Shown here: in pieces, positions 22,778 through 33,549 of the stretch | How the letters are laid out: each line of letters starts with the position of its first letter | Numbering within the stretch: position 1 is the first letter of the stretch | NCBI RefSeq assembly: GCF_014207955.1 | Contig: NZ_JACHLK010000008.1 | Location: forward strand, 124,001-188,000 | DNA: 64,000 nucleotides | Source: Acidovorax soli | GTDB taxonomy: Bacteria > Pseudomonadota > Gammaproteobacteria > Burkholderiales > Burkholderiaceae_C | Direction of reading: 5' to 3' | Notes under the pieces: model-generated | What the model saw: the letters and a program-made list of their open reading frames with translations, nothing else | The model's database searches: none | What the model was told of the DNA's origin: nothing | Translations under genes and position numbers: made by a program

Positions 22778-22875
22778 CCTGAAGCAGGATTCATTTCTGC
22801 GCAAGGAACAGTGCCTCGGACAGTACCTGACACGGCTGGCCGATTTAATTACACAGACAGTAGAAGGAAAGCACC

Positions 22876-23274
22876 ATGCGCCACGGACACGGCCTCCGCA
22901 AACTCAACCGCACCAGCTCGCACCGCCTCGCGATGCTGCAGAACATGATGAACTCGCTCATCGAGCACGAGGCCATCAAGACCACCGTCCCCAAGGCCAA
23001 GGAACTGCGCCGCGTGGTCGAGCCCATGATCACCCTGGCCAAGGTCGACACCGTCGCCAACCGCCGCCTGGCCTTCAACCGCCTGCGCGACCGCGACAGC
23101 GTGACCAAGCTGTTCAACGACCTGGGCCCCCGCTTCAATGCGCGTCCCGGTGGCTACACCCGTATCCTGAAGATGGGCTTCCGTGTTGGCGACAACGCGC
23201 CCATGGCACTGGTTGAATTGGTCGACCGTGCTGAAGAAAAAACTGAAAATTCTTCGGCTGCAGCCGCTGAATAA
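22876..23274 (+). CDS. rplQ: 50S ribosomal protein L17
   Basis: Large-subunit protein near the exit tunnel, 132 residues. It starts [20 protein letters not shown] and contains [32 protein letters not shown] ribosome site lies 5 bp upstream. It ends the alpha operon and is followed 20 bp later by tRNA-fMet. Confidence 0.98.
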   Translation: MRHGHGLRKLNRTSSHRLAMLQNMMNSLIEHEAIKTTVPKAKELRRVVEPMITLAKVDTVANRRLAFNRLRDRDSVTKLFNDLGPRFNARPGGYTRILKMGFRVGDNAPMALVELVDRAEEKTENSSAAAAE

Positions 23275-23278
23275 GGTA

Positions 23279-23284
23279 TATAAT
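23279..23284 (+). promoter_or_regulatory. Possible -10 box for the tRNA-fMet gene
   Basis: A perfect TATAAT begins 5 bp after the rplQ stop and ends 10 bp before the tRNA. No convincing -35 box was found at the right distance, so the tRNA may also be cotranscribed with rplQ. Confidence 0.4.
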
Positions 23285-23294
23285 TCAATCTTGC

Positions 23295-23371
<77 letters not shown>

Positions 23372-23378
23372 ATATTGC

Positions 23379-23408
23379 AAAAAGCCCACTTTTGAGTGGG
23401 CTTTTTTG
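23379..23408 (+). terminator. Rho-independent terminator after tRNA-fMet
   Basis: AGCCCACT and AGTGGGCT form a perfect 8-bp stem around TTTG, preceded by A5 and followed by T6. It ends the alpha operon/tRNA transcript and, because of the A-run, could also work on the other strand for the convergent tautomerase gene. Confidence 0.9.
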
Positions 23409-23426
23409 TCTTGGGCGCCGGCAGTC

Positions 23427-23822
23427 TCACTGGGGATGCTGGTGCCGGAATTCCTGGGTCTTGCCGCCATAGCCATAGGCCGTGGCGCGCACGTCCTGCA
23501 CATAGATGTAGCTTTCCTCGTGCAGCTCGCCCAACAGGCCCTGGAACGCCGCGAACACCTCGGCGATGTAGCGCGCCTTCTCGGCCTTGGTGTTGGTCTC
23601 GTCCACGACCTTGATATCGAGGTAGACGCTGCGCTTGCCTTGAGCGGCCAGGCTGCTGCCGCCCACGATCCAGTCCTCGGGGTGCACATAGGACACGGTC
23701 ACGGCCGTGATCTTGGGGTTCTTGCCCAGGATGCGGGTGGTCAGATCGAGCAGTGTGTCCGAGATGCGCTGCGACAGGGCGGCCGAGCGTTCGGCCGAGA
23801 CTTTGACGTTGATGATGGGCAT
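23427..23822 (-). CDS. Tautomerase family protein (4-oxalocrotonate tautomerase-like)
   Basis: A 131-residue protein of the tautomerase superfamily. After removal of Met1 the N-terminal Pro (MPIINVKVSAERSAALSQRI) would be the general base. It is longer than the roughly 62-residue 4-OT monomer and resembles the single-chain tautomerases that fuse or extend the fold; the second half has YIYVQDVRATAYGYGGKTQEF. ATG at 23822 is required to place Pro second. The substrate is unknown. Confidence 0.85.
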   Translation of the reverse strand: MPIINVKVSAERSAALSQRISDTLLDLTTRILGKNPKITAVTVSYVHPEDWIVGGSSLAAQGKRSVYLDIKVVDETNTKAEKARYIAEVFAAFQGLLGELHEESYIYVQDVRATAYGYGGKTQEFRHQHPQ

Positions 23823-23947
23823 GGAAAACTCCTTGTCAGTGATTGCCTTGGTAGGTGCCTCCACTGTAGTTTTCGGCCCGGTTTCCGGACACGGCGCCCG
23901 GCAGGAAGTGGCTTTGCAATGGCTGCAAAGCCCGCTTTGGGCTAGTC

Positions 23948-24147
23948 CGTATCAGCGGTGCATTGCACTGCGCACCACCCGCGACGCGTGAAACTGGCGC
24001 GGCCCACGCCAACGCCCCCGCGCAAGGGCCGCCAAGCCGCAGATGCGGCGCTTCGCTTGCGTGCACTGGGGGCGTCCCCCTCCCGACTCGCGCAGCGAGG
24101 AGAGAGAGGGGGAAGGCGCGAAGCGCCTCAGGGGGTGTTCTACTTCA
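23948..24147 (-). repeat. Dispersed 3'-end repeat, copy A
   Basis: On the minus strand it starts with the deacylase stop codon (TGAAGTAGAACACCCCCTGAG) and continues through a long hairpin (CCCCCTCTCTC... paired with GAGGGGG) to GCCAGTTTCACGCG. The last 40 bases still resemble the tail of copy D. The rest of the 280-bp gap to the tautomerase gene holds no recognisable gene. Confidence 0.8.
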
Positions 24148-25617
24148 GGCGGGCAGGGTGGCCTGCCGGCGGATGAAGCGCCCGGCCCGCGCCCCGGTGG
24201 CGCGGCCATCGGCGGTGTAGCTCAGCACCCCGTTCACCCACACGCGCTCGATCCCTTCGCTGAACTGCACGGGCTGTTCGTAGCTTGCGGTATCGCGCAC
24301 GCGCGCCGGGTCGAATACCACCACATCGGCCATGAGGCCCGGGGCCAGGCGGCCCCGCTCGCCGATGCGAAAGCGCTGTGCCGACAGGCCCGTCATCTTG
24401 TGGATGGCTTCCTCCAGCCGCAGCAGGCCCTTCTCGCGCCAGTAGCAGGCCAGCACGCGCGGGAAGGCGCCCCACAGCCGGGGGTGCGGGCGCTCGTCGT
24501 GCGGCAGCCCGTCCGATCCGATCATGGCCAGCGGGTGTGCAATCACGCGCTCCACATCGTCCTCGCGCATCTGGAAGTAGCAGGCCCCGCCGGGCTGCAG
24601 CCGGTCACAGGCCGCCTGCTCGGTCATGCCCCATTCGCGCGCGATGTCCTTGAGGTAGCGGCCCACCATCTCCGGGTGGGGCTGGCTGCCGGTGATGAGG
24701 ATGTCGATCACACCATCCACCAGGTCGGTGCGCAGCACCGTGGAACCTGCGGTGTAGGGGTACACGTCCAGGCTGATGGGCTGGCCCTGGGCCAGCGACT
24801 CGATCAGCGGCAGGGTTTCGCGCGTGCGGCCCCAGTTCGAGGCCCCGGCGCACTTGTGGTGCGAGAGCACCAGCGGCAGCCCGGCCTGGCGCGCTGTCTG
24901 GGCCGCTTCCTGCAGCGCGGGCAGGATGCCGGCCAGCTCGTCGCGGATGTGGGTGGCATAGACGCCGCCATTGCGCGCGGCCACGCTGGCCAGCTCCGTC
25001 AGCTCCGTGAGGTCGGCCGCATAGGCCTCCTTGTAGAACACGCCCGACGACAGGCCCAGCGCGCCTGCGTCCATGGCCTCCTGCATGTCGGCGGCCATGG
25101 CGGCGCGCTCGCTGGCCGAGGCGGCCTGCCCCAGGTCGCCCAGGTGGCGCATGCGCAGGGCGGTGTGGCCCAGCAGCGCCGCCACGTTCACGCCGGGCTG
25201 GGCCGCGTCCACGGCGCGTGCGTAATCGGCCATGCCGGCATGGCGGAACTGGCGCGTGCCCAGCAGCGACAGCGGCGCCGCAGGCGTGTCGGTCACCATG
25301 GGTGCCAGCGAGATGCCGCAGTTGCCCACGATCACCGTGGTCACGCCCTGCGAGAGCTTGGGCAACATGTCGGGCGCGTCGATGGCTGCGGCATCGTCGT
25401 GGGTGTGCACATCGATGAAGCCGGGGGCGATCACGCGGTCCGTGCAGTCCACGGTCTCCAGCACCATGCCGTCGAACAGGCTGCGGTCGATGCCGCCTGG
25501 GGCGGCCAGCGCCACGATGCGCTCGCCTGCCAGCAGCAGGTCGCCCACCCACCCGGGGCGGTCGGTGCCGTCGATGAGGGTTCCGTTCTTCAGAAGAGTC
25601 GCTTGCGTCGCTGCCAT
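24145..25617 (-). CDS. N-acyl-D-amino-acid deacylase (D-aminoacylase)
   Basis: Zinc amidohydrolase that releases D-amino acids from N-acyl forms. The 490-residue product has FIDVHTHDD, the cysteine ligand motif VGNCGIS, THIRDE, LSHHKCAG and GSDGLPHDERPHPRLWG; these contain the metal ligands known from D-aminoacylase. ATG at 25617 overlaps the regulator's stop (TGATG). It ends the D-amino-acid operon. Which N-acyl-D-amino acid is preferred cannot be read from sequence. Confidence 0.93.
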   Translation of the reverse strand: MAATQATLLKNGTLIDGTDRPGWVGDLLLAGERIVALAAPGGIDRSLFDGMVLETVDCTDRVIAPGFIDVHTHDDAAAIDAPDMLPKLSQGVTTVIVGNCGISLAPMVTDTPAAPLSLLGTRQFRHAGMADYARAVDAAQPGVNVAALLGHTALRMRHLGDLGQAASASERAAMAADMQEAMDAGALGLSSGVFYKEAYAADLTELTELASVAARNGGVYATHIRDELAGILPALQEAAQTARQAGLPLVLSHHKCAGASNWGRTRETLPLIESLAQGQPISLDVYPYTAGSTVLRTDLVDGVIDILITGSQPHPEMVGRYLKDIAREWGMTEQAACDRLQPGGACYFQMREDDVERVIAHPLAMIGSDGLPHDERPHPRLWGAFPRVLACYWREKGLLRLEEAIHKMTGLSAQRFRIGERGRLAPGLMADVVVFDPARVRDTASYEQPVQFSEGIERVWVNGVLSYTADGRATGARAGRFIRRQATLPA

Positions 25618-26570
25618 CAATGGTCTTTCTGGCCCGGCTTGTGCATGCCCGGGCCGTGGTCCATGGCGCCGGAGTATTCGGCGCTGTCGAACCCGTGTTT
25701 GTGCAAAAGCTGCTTGAACTGCTGCAGCCCGCGCGTGGCGACCGGCCCCAGCTGCTGCGCCAGGCGCACCATGAGGATCTCGATCACCACCAGGTGGGCC
25801 AGGTAGGCCTCGGTGCCCACGCGCATCACTGCGTCCTGGGGCACCGAGACGGCCAGCACCAGATCGGCGGTTTCGGCCAGCGGCGTGCCCGGCTGGGTCA
25901 GGGCCACCACGGTGGCGCCCTGCGAGCGCGCGAACTTGGCCGCCTCCACCGTGTAGGGCATGCGCCCCACATGCGAGACCACGAAGGCCACGCCCTCGGG
26001 GCCCAGCGTGCTGGCCGACACCAGTTGCTGGTGCGCGTCAAAGATCGCGTTGGCCGTGAGGCCCAGGCGGAACAATCGGCTCTGCAGCTCGCTGGCCGTG
26101 AAGGTCGAGGCCGCGCCGACCGAATAGCAGTCGATGCGTCGCGCCTTCGCCAGCTTGGCCGCCACCTGGTCGATCACGTCCACATCGATGCGCCGGCCCA
26201 GCTCGGTCAGCGAGGAGACGGCGGCATGGATGATCTTGCTCGAGACGTCCTGCGCGGTGTCCTCGGCCAGCACGCTGCGGTGCAGGTAGGAGCCCGAGAC
26301 CGCCAGGTCCTGCGCCAGCGCCAGCATGAACTCGCGCACCGAGTCGTAGCCGAAGCTGCGGCAGGTGCGAACGATGGTGGGCATGGACACCCCTGCCTGC
26401 TGCGCCAGCTGCTCCACCGTGGCCGCCACGGCGGCGCGTGGGTCTTCGAGCACGGCGCGCACCACGCTGCGCTGGGCCTCGGGCAGGCTGTCCTGGCGCT
26501 CGCGCAGCTGCTGCAGCAGCCCGGGCGCCGGGCTGGGGGGCAGGGAGGTGGGCAGGCTGCTGGTGTTCAT
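25617..26570 (-). CDS. MurR/RpiR-family transcriptional regulator
   Basis: A 317-residue regulator with N-terminal HTH (VEQLAQQAGVSMPTIVRTCRSFGY) and a C-terminal SIS sugar-phosphate-type domain (IDCYSVGAASTF, VVSHVGRM, VVALTQPGTPLAETAD). ATG at 26570 gives the usual length. It sits between the deaminase and the deacylase, so it probably controls the locus. The palindromes upstream of dppA resemble RpiR/HexR-type sites. Confidence 0.9.
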   Translation of the reverse strand: MNTSSLPTSLPPSPAPGLLQQLRERQDSLPEAQRSVVRAVLEDPRAAVAATVEQLAQQAGVSMPTIVRTCRSFGYDSVREFMLALAQDLAVSGSYLHRSVLAEDTAQDVSSKIIHAAVSSLTELGRRIDVDVIDQVAAKLAKARRIDCYSVGAASTFTASELQSRLFRLGLTANAIFDAHQQLVSASTLGPEGVAFVVSHVGRMPYTVEAAKFARSQGATVVALTQPGTPLAETADLVLAVSVPQDAVMRVGTEAYLAHLVVIEILMVRLAQQLGPVATRGLQQFKQLLHKHGFDSAEYSGAMDHGPGMHKPGQKDH

Positions 26571-26583
26571 GCGCGGCTCCGCA

Positions 26584-27870
26584 TCAGAAGCGCGTGTGGA
26601 TGGCACCGGTCACGGCGCCATCGTCTTCCACCAGCGGCATCCAGCGCCACTTGTCGAAGGTGGTGCAGGGGTGCGAAATGCCCAGTGCAACGCGGTCGCC
26701 CACACGCGGCGTGCCGGCGTCGCCCGCGGCAGCGTCGAAACGCAGGTAGGCATGCTGGTCGTTGAGTGCGCTCACGCTCCAGCCCGCAGGCGCATCCACG
26801 GCCGTGCGCTCACCGCGCCGCGCCAGTTGCACGGGGATGGGCATCTCCAGGTCGTAGGAGATGTCGCGGCGCCCGCAGGTCAGCAGGGCCAGGCCGGGCT
26901 CGGGCACCGACTGCACCATGGCCCAGACCGTGAGGGCCGGGCGCAGCGAGGCGTCGAGCCCTTCGCGCTGCTCCACGTTCTGGAGGAAGCGCCGGTAGTT
27001 GCCATGGTCGTGCGTCACGTAGCAGCCCGAGCGCAGCACCCCCTCCACCGGCCGCGACAGGCCCTGGGCCTGCAGCAGCGGCACCACCAGGTCGAACACG
27101 GCCGAGCCGCCGGCCGTGAGCAGGATGCGCTCGCGGGCAAACAGGTGCTCGCCATCGCAGGCGCGCGCCACCTCCTGCACGCGGCGCACCAGGGCCGTCA
27201 CCTCGCGTGCATCGTGCTCGCTGTCGCAGCGTGCCACGCCGCCCTCATAGAATTCGATGCCGTCGAACTGCACGGCCTGCGACGCCGCCAGCGCGCGCGC
27301 CAGGGCCAGGGCCTCGTCCAGCGTGCGGCAGCCGGTGCGCTGGCCGGGGATGCCCATCTCCAGCAGCACGTGGAAGACGCGGGCGCTGCCACGGCGCTGC
27401 TTCCAGTCCTCCACCAGCGCGAGCTGCGCCAGCGAGTCCACGAGGAACCAGACCGTGAGGTCCGGGTGGCGCACCAGCAGCGCGTCGAGCGCATCGAGGT
27501 CGGCATCGCAGACCACCTGGTTGGCGATGATGATGCGGCGCGCGCCCGCCTCCACGCCCGTGGCGACCTGGAAGGCCGTGGCGAAGGTCAGGCCCCAGGC
27601 GCCAGCGGCCAGCTGCTGCGCGAACAGCTCGGGTGACATGGTGGTCTTGCCGTGCGGCGCCAGGGCGATGCCCTTGCGCGCGGCAAAGTCCTGCATCCAG
27701 GCCAGGTTGTGCGCCAGGGCCGTGCGGCTCAGCACCGCGAGCGGGAAGGCCAGGTCATCGGCCAGCAGGTTCCAGCCGCGTGCAGCGATCTCGCTGGCGC
27801 GGCAGGGCGCTGCGGCGAGGGGATAGCTCTTGCAGGTGGCGTCCAGGGTGAAGTCAGGGGTGGTGCTCAT
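26584..27870 (-). CDS. PLP-dependent amino acid deaminase (D-serine dehydratase-like, fold type III)
   Basis: A 428-residue enzyme of the alanine-racemase-like/D-serine dehydratase superfamily. The PLP lysine is in LAPHGKTTMSPELF near residue 76. The C-terminal metal-site segment reads GISHPCTTFDKW, resembling the His-x-Cys ligands of DSD1-type D-serine dehydratases. Expected products are an enamine intermediate and then a keto acid plus ammonia; this suits the RidA gene nearby. Alternative reading: D-threonine aldolase-type lyase. Confidence 0.85.
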   Translation of the reverse strand: MSTTPDFTLDATCKSYPLAAAPCRASEIAARGWNLLADDLAFPLAVLSRTALAHNLAWMQDFAARKGIALAPHGKTTMSPELFAQQLAAGAWGLTFATAFQVATGVEAGARRIIIANQVVCDADLDALDALLVRHPDLTVWFLVDSLAQLALVEDWKQRRGSARVFHVLLEMGIPGQRTGCRTLDEALALARALAASQAVQFDGIEFYEGGVARCDSEHDAREVTALVRRVQEVARACDGEHLFARERILLTAGGSAVFDLVVPLLQAQGLSRPVEGVLRSGCYVTHDHGNYRRFLQNVEQREGLDASLRPALTVWAMVQSVPEPGLALLTCGRRDISYDLEMPIPVQLARRGERTAVDAPAGWSVSALNDQHAYLRFDAAAGDAGTPRVGDRVALGISHPCTTFDKWRWMPLVEDDGAVTGAIHTRF

Positions 27871-27911
27871 GGTGTCTTTTCATGTTGCGAGCGCGCAGCC
27901 AGGCTGCACAG

Positions 27912-28900
27912 TCAGATGTCATCGCGCCAGCAGGCCTTCCAGTGCTCGGCACCCACGGGGCGCAGGGCCATGTCGGCGCTGGCGCATTCGGCCACCGCGT
28001 GCGGGCAGCGTGTGCGGAACACGCAGCCCGAAGGCGGGTTGGCGGGGCTGGGCAGGTCGCCCTGCAGCAGCGGAATGGTACGCCGCTGCGCCGGGTCGGG
28101 GATGGGCGCGGCCGCGAGCAGCGCGCGTGTGTAGGGATGGGCGGGGTTGGCGTACAGCGCGCTGGTGGGCGCGATCTCCATCACCCGGCCCAGGTACAGC
28201 ACCACCACACGGTCGCACAGGTACTCCACCACGTCCAGGTCGTGCGAGATGAACAGCAGGGTCAGGCCCAGCTGTTCCTTGAGATCGCCCAGCAGGTTCA
28301 CCACCTGGGCCTGGATCGACACGTCCAGCGCCGACAGCGGCTCGTCCGCCACGATGAAGTTCGGCTGCACGGCCAGCGCGCGCGCAATGCCGATGCGCTG
28401 GCGCTGCCCGCCCGAGAACTCGTGCGGAAAGCGGTCCGCGTGCTCGGGCCTGAGGCCCACCTGGGTCAGCAGCTCGTGGATGCGCGGCAGGCGTGCCGCG
28501 CCGCGCGCCTGCCCGTGCGTATCGAGCGCCTCGCCCAGCACTTCGCGGATGCGCATGCGCGGGTTCAGGCTCGCGTACGGGTCCTGGAAGATGATCTGGA
28601 TCTTGGAGCGCAGCGGGCGGAACTGGCCCTGGCTCATGCCGGCCAGGTCCTGCCCACCGGCCTCCCCGCCGTGGTAGAGCATCTGGCCCGCCGTCGGGTC
28701 CACCAGGCGGGTCAGCAGGCGGCCGATGGTGCTCTTGCCCGAGCCCGATTCGCCCACCAGGCCCAGCGTCTCGCCGCGCCGGATGGCAAAGCTCACATCG
28801 TCCACCGCGCGCACCGGGTGCGTGCCGCTGCCGAAGTATTTGCGCAGTCCGCGCACCTCGATGAGGTTGTCGCCAGGAGCTGGCGCCATGGCAACGGCGT

Positions 28901-28904
<4 letters not shown>
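27912..28904 (-). CDS. Dipeptide-type ABC importer ATP-binding protein DppF-like
   Basis: ATPase subunit of the peptide/opine/nickel importer class, 330 residues. Walker [10 protein letters not shown], signature LSGGQ variant [15 protein letters not shown], Walker [12 protein letters not shown]. The C-terminal oligopeptide-type extension contains [10 protein letters not shown], with Cys residues typical of the class. It overlaps dppD by four bases. Substrate is inferred from context: acyl-D-amino acids or D-residue peptides. Confidence 0.9.
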
Positions 28905-29953
<1,049 letters not shown>

Positions 29954-30017
29954 GGGGTGGGTGCCTTCGTAACGCGCTCGCCAGGGGCGGGCGCTTGCGT
30001 GGGTCGGTGAAAGAGGC

Positions 30018-30887
30018 TCATGCGGCCTTCTTGAGCTTGGGGTCGAGCAGGTCGCGCACGCCATCGCCCAGCATCTGCAGCGACAAGGCGGTGAACACGA
30101 TGGCCAGACCCGGGTAGAGGATGGTCCAGAACGCGCGGTCGGCCGACTCCAGGCTGCCCGCGATCATGGTGCCCCAGGTGGGAATGTCGGGCGGCACGCC
30201 CACGCCCAGGAAGGACAGGCCCGCCTCGGCCAGGATGGCGTAGGCGAAGATGAAGGTCACCTGCACCAGGATGGGCGAGACCAGGTTGGGCAGGATGTGC
30301 TTGAGCAAGATGCGCGGCGTGCGCACGCCCAGGGCGCGCGCCGCGTCCACGAACAGCAGCTCGCGCAGCACCAGGGTGCTGGCGCGCACCACGCGTGCCA
30401 CGCGCGGCGTGTAGACGATCACCAGCGCCAGCATCACGTTCCACAGCGAGGCGCCCAGGATGGACACCAGCGCGATGCCCAGCAGGATGTCGGGGAAGGA
30501 CATCATCGCGTCCACCACGCGCATCAGCGGCGCGTCCAGGCGCCGAAAGAAGCCCGCAAACATGCCCAGCAGCGTGCCCAACAGCACGGCCCCCGCGGCG
30601 GTGAGCCCGCCGATCAGCAGCGAATAGCGCGCACCGTGCACGATGCGCAGCATCACGTCGCGCCCGAGCTCGTCGGTGCCGGCCCAGTGCGCGGCCGAAG
30701 GCGCGTTCAGGCGCTCGCTGATCGAGATGGCGTTGGGGTCGGCATCCGACACCCAGGGGAACACCGTGGCCACCACGACCACCAGCGCCAGCACGATGGC
30801 CGAGGCCAGCACCACCTTGCGTGCGAACAGGCGGCGCGCCAGCGGCAGCCAGTAGTCCCGGAGATTGCGAATCAGGCGTTGCCACAT
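30018..30887 (-). CDS. Dipeptide-type ABC importer permease DppC-like
   Basis: Inner-membrane permease, 289 residues with six helices. The N-terminal HWAGTDELGRDVMLRIVHGAR is diagnostic of the DppC/OppC family, and the EAA loop reads FVDAARALGVRTPRILLKHILPN. It follows dppB by one base. Confidence 0.93.
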   Translation of the reverse strand: MWQRLIRNLRDYWLPLARRLFARKVVLASAIVLALVVVVATVFPWVSDADPNAISISERLNAPSAAHWAGTDELGRDVMLRIVHGARYSLLIGGLTAAGAVLLGTLLGMFAGFFRRLDAPLMRVVDAMMSFPDILLGIALVSILGASLWNVMLALVIVYTPRVARVVRASTLVLRELLFVDAARALGVRTPRILLKHILPNLVSPILVQVTFIFAYAILAEAGLSFLGVGVPPDIPTWGTMIAGSLESADRAFWTILYPGLAIVFTALSLQMLGDGVRDLLDPKLKKAA

Positions 30888-30888
30888 G

Positions 30889-31836
30889 TCACTTGCCCTC
30901 CAGCCGGATGCGCGGATCGACCAGCGTGTACAGAAAATCGATGGCCAGGTTGATGAACACGTAGATCGCCGCGATGACCAGCAGCGTGCCCTGGATCACC
31001 GGGTAGTCGCGGCGCAGCACGGCGCGCACCACCAGGTTGCCCACGCCGGGCAGGTTGAACACCGTCTCCGTCACCACGGTGCCGCCGATCATCAGCGCCA
31101 GCGTCAGGCCCAGCACCGTGACGATGGGCACCAGCGCATTGCGCAGCACATGCTTGACCATCACGGTGCGCTCGGCCAGGCCCTTGGCACGCGCCGTGCG
31201 CACATAGTCCTCGCCCAGGATGTCGAGCATCGAGGCGCGCGTGAAGCGGATGATCAGCGCCGAGTTCAGCAGCCCCAGCACCAGCGCCGGCAGCAAGAGG
31301 TGCGACAGGCGCTCGGCCAGCGGCGACGAAGGATCGCCATAGCCCGAGGCCGGAAACCAGCCGAGCTTGACCGCGAACAACTGGATCAGGATCAGCCCCA
31401 GCCAGAAGCTGGGCACGCTGGCGCCCAGCATGGCCACGCCGCTCAGGGCCTGGTCGCCCGGGCTGCCGCGCCAGATGGCCGCCGCCATGCCGCAGGGGAT
31501 GCCGATCAGCGCCGCGATGCCCACCGCGAACAGCGCGAGGAACAGCGTGGGCTCGGCGCGCTCCAGCAGCGCCTGCGCCACCGGGCGCTGCAGAAAGATG
31601 GACTGGCCCAGGTTGCCCTGCAGCAGCTCGCCCACCCAGAGCGCGAACTGCGTGGGCAGGGGCTTGTCCAGCCCATACTGCACGCGCGCCGCGGCGATGT
31701 CGGCAGCCGTGGCCTGGTCGCCCAGCAGCAGCGCCACCGGGTCGCCCGAGGCCAGGCGCGTGAGCGCGAACACCAGCACCGCGACGAGGGCCAGCACCAC
31801 CAGGGCACCGCCCAGGCGGGTCATCAGAAAACGCAT
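30889..31836 (-). CDS. Dipeptide-type ABC importer permease DppB-like
   Basis: Inner-membrane permease, 315 residues with six helices, DppB/OppB family. EAA loop: YVRTARAKGLAERTVMVKHVLRNAL. It begins MRFLMTRLGGALVVLALVAV and follows the binding-protein gene by 30 bp. Confidence 0.93.
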   Translation of the reverse strand: MRFLMTRLGGALVVLALVAVLVFALTRLASGDPVALLLGDQATAADIAAARVQYGLDKPLPTQFALWVGELLQGNLGQSIFLQRPVAQALLERAEPTLFLALFAVGIAALIGIPCGMAAAIWRGSPGDQALSGVAMLGASVPSFWLGLILIQLFAVKLGWFPASGYGDPSSPLAERLSHLLLPALVLGLLNSALIIRFTRASMLDILGEDYVRTARAKGLAERTVMVKHVLRNALVPIVTVLGLTLALMIGGTVVTETVFNLPGVGNLVVRAVLRRDYPVIQGTLLVIAAIYVFINLAIDFLYTLVDPRIRLEGK

Positions 31837-31866
31837 GGCAACGAACCTTCGTGCAGAGGGGCCGGC

Positions 31867-33465
31867 TTACTTGGCCAGGCCCGTGTTCCAGAAGAAGGGC
31901 CAGATCGCTGGCGTGTAGCCCTCGAGCTTGGCCGAGCGCGCCGACAGGCCGTTGAACTTGCCGACTTCGATGAAGGGCACCTCGTCGTACACCACCTGCT
32001 GCACCGCGCCCCACAGCGGCCCGCGCTTGGCGACATTGGTCTCCTGGTTGAAGGCCGCGAGCGCAGACTTCTTGGCCGGGGAGTCCCACCAGCCCGGCGC
32101 ACCGTCACCGAGTTGCGGTGGCGAGAGCATGGGTTCGGGGAACAGGCCCGAGTGCGTGAAGTACACATCCCACAGCTTGGCGTCGTTGCGCCGCTGTACC
32201 AGCGTGGCCCAGTCCACCACCTGCAGCTCGGTCTTGAAACCGGCCTTCTTGAGTTGCTCGGACATCACCAGCGCCATGTTGTAGTGGAACTCGTACTGCC
32301 GGCTGGCCATGATGCGCACCGGCTGGCCGTTGTAGCCGGCCTTGGCTGCCTGGTCCTTGGCGGCCTGCGGGTTGCGCTCGTTGTAGAGCTTGCTGCCGGC
32401 ATCGGCGTAGTAAGGCGTGCCCTTGGGAAAGAAGTTGGGCTCCACCACGAAGAAGCGGTTGTCGCCAAAGCCCGCAGCCATCAGCTCGCCCGCGCCCACG
32501 GCGGTCTGCACCGCGCGCCGCAGCGGCTGCGCGGCCAGCACGCCTTCCTTGGTGTTGAAGACGATGTAGGGGAAACCGAAGTTCTTGGTCACGATGGGCA
32601 CCACGGCCGGCGCGCCCTTCTCGATGCGGCCTGCGGCCTCCACGGGCAGCAGGTCGGCGTACTGGAACTGGCCCGAGAGCGCGCCTTCCACGCGCGTGTT
32701 GGCATTGGGCACGGGCACGAAGCGCAGCTCGTCGAGCAGGGCCTCGCGGCGGCCGGCGTAGCCGCTCGGTGCCTCCTTGCGTGCGCTGTAGGTGTCGTGG
32801 CGCACCAGCACCGTGAACTGGTCGGGGCGGCGTTCCTTGAACTTGTAGGGGCCGGTGCCGACGAAGTCCTTGAGCTGCGGCGCAATGCTCTCCTTGGCCA
32901 TGATGGCCGCCATGCCGCTGGGCAGGGCCAGCTGGGCCAGCAGCGGGGCATAGGGGGCCTTGAGCTTGAGTTCCACCGACAGCGGGCCCTTGGCCGTGAG
33001 CGAGGCCACTTCCTTGGCCACCGATTTGCCGCGGGGCGACAGCTCCATCCAGCGCTGCAGCGAGGCCACCACGTCCTCGGCGTTCAGGTCGCGGCCGTTG
33101 TGCAGCTTGACCTCCTTGCGCAGCGCGATGGTGTAGGTCAGCCCGTCCTTGGAGACGGTGGGCAGGCCTTCGGCCAGCATGGGCGCCACGGCCCAGTTCG
33201 CGTCGAAGGTGTACAGCGGCTCGTAGACGTGCTGCATGATGGTGCCGACCAGGTCGGCCGTGCTCACCATGGGGTCCAGCCCCTGGGGCTCGCCGACCAT
33301 GGCCAGGTTGGCCGCGCCGCCCTTGGCGGGGGCCGCCTGGGCGGGCGCGCCCGACCCCAGGGCCACGAGCACGGCCGCACTGGCGGCCAGGCCCAGAACA
33401 CTGCGCCGGGCGGCCTGGACAGGCATTCCGGGCGTCAACCAATCGCGGATGGATGAGGATTGCAT
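31867..33465 (-). CDS. Dipeptide-type ABC importer, periplasmic binding protein DppA-like
   Basis: Solute-binding protein of SBP_bac_5 type, 532 residues. The leader has QAARRSVLGLAASAAVLVALG, close to a twin-arginine signal, and AQAAPAKGG as probable cleavage region. Core motifs include LHNGRDLNAEDVVASLQRW and FVGTGPYKFKERR. ATG at 33465 was chosen as the first start before the signal; the frame runs further upstream through the intergenic region and part of ridA but is not coding there. It leads the operon. Confidence 0.9.
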   Translation of the reverse strand: MQSSSIRDWLTPGMPVQAARRSVLGLAASAAVLVALGSGAPAQAAPAKGGAANLAMVGEPQGLDPMVSTADLVGTIMQHVYEPLYTFDANWAVAPMLAEGLPTVSKDGLTYTIALRKEVKLHNGRDLNAEDVVASLQRWMELSPRGKSVAKEVASLTAKGPLSVELKLKAPYAPLLAQLALPSGMAAIMAKESIAPQLKDFVGTGPYKFKERRPDQFTVLVRHDTYSARKEAPSGYAGRREALLDELRFVPVPNANTRVEGALSGQFQYADLLPVEAAGRIEKGAPAVVPIVTKNFGFPYIVFNTKEGVLAAQPLRRAVQTAVGAGELMAAGFGDNRFFVVEPNFFPKGTPYYADAGSKLYNERNPQAAKDQAAKAGYNGQPVRIMASRQYEFHYNMALVMSEQLKKAGFKTELQVVDWATLVQRRNDAKLWDVYFTHSGLFPEPMLSPPQLGDGAPGWWDSPAKKSALAAFNQETNVAKRGPLWGAVQQVVYDEVPFIEVGKFNGLSARSAKLEGYTPAIWPFFWNTGLAK

Positions 33466-33478
33466 CGTGGCTCCATAA

Positions 33479-33491
33479 GTAATAACATTAC
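33479..33491. promoter_or_regulatory. Candidate RpiR-type operator, site 1
   Basis: GTAATAACATTAC is a 5-3-5 perfect palindrome 14 bp upstream of the dppA start. Extended by one base on each side (AGTAATAACATTACA) it resembles the TGTARTWWWAYTACA type bound by HexR, an RpiR-family protein. It lies in the divergent dppA-ridA promoter region. Confidence 0.45.
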
Positions 33492-33549
33492 ATTTTTCAT
33501 CGTAGATTACCCTTTTGTGAAAGTCAAACGGGTTTTTTCGGATGTTTGA

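Noticed and set aside
23865-24144. Coding gene between the tautomerase and the deacylase
   Set aside because: Open frames here are low-complexity readings of repeat copy A and have no consistent start or domain.
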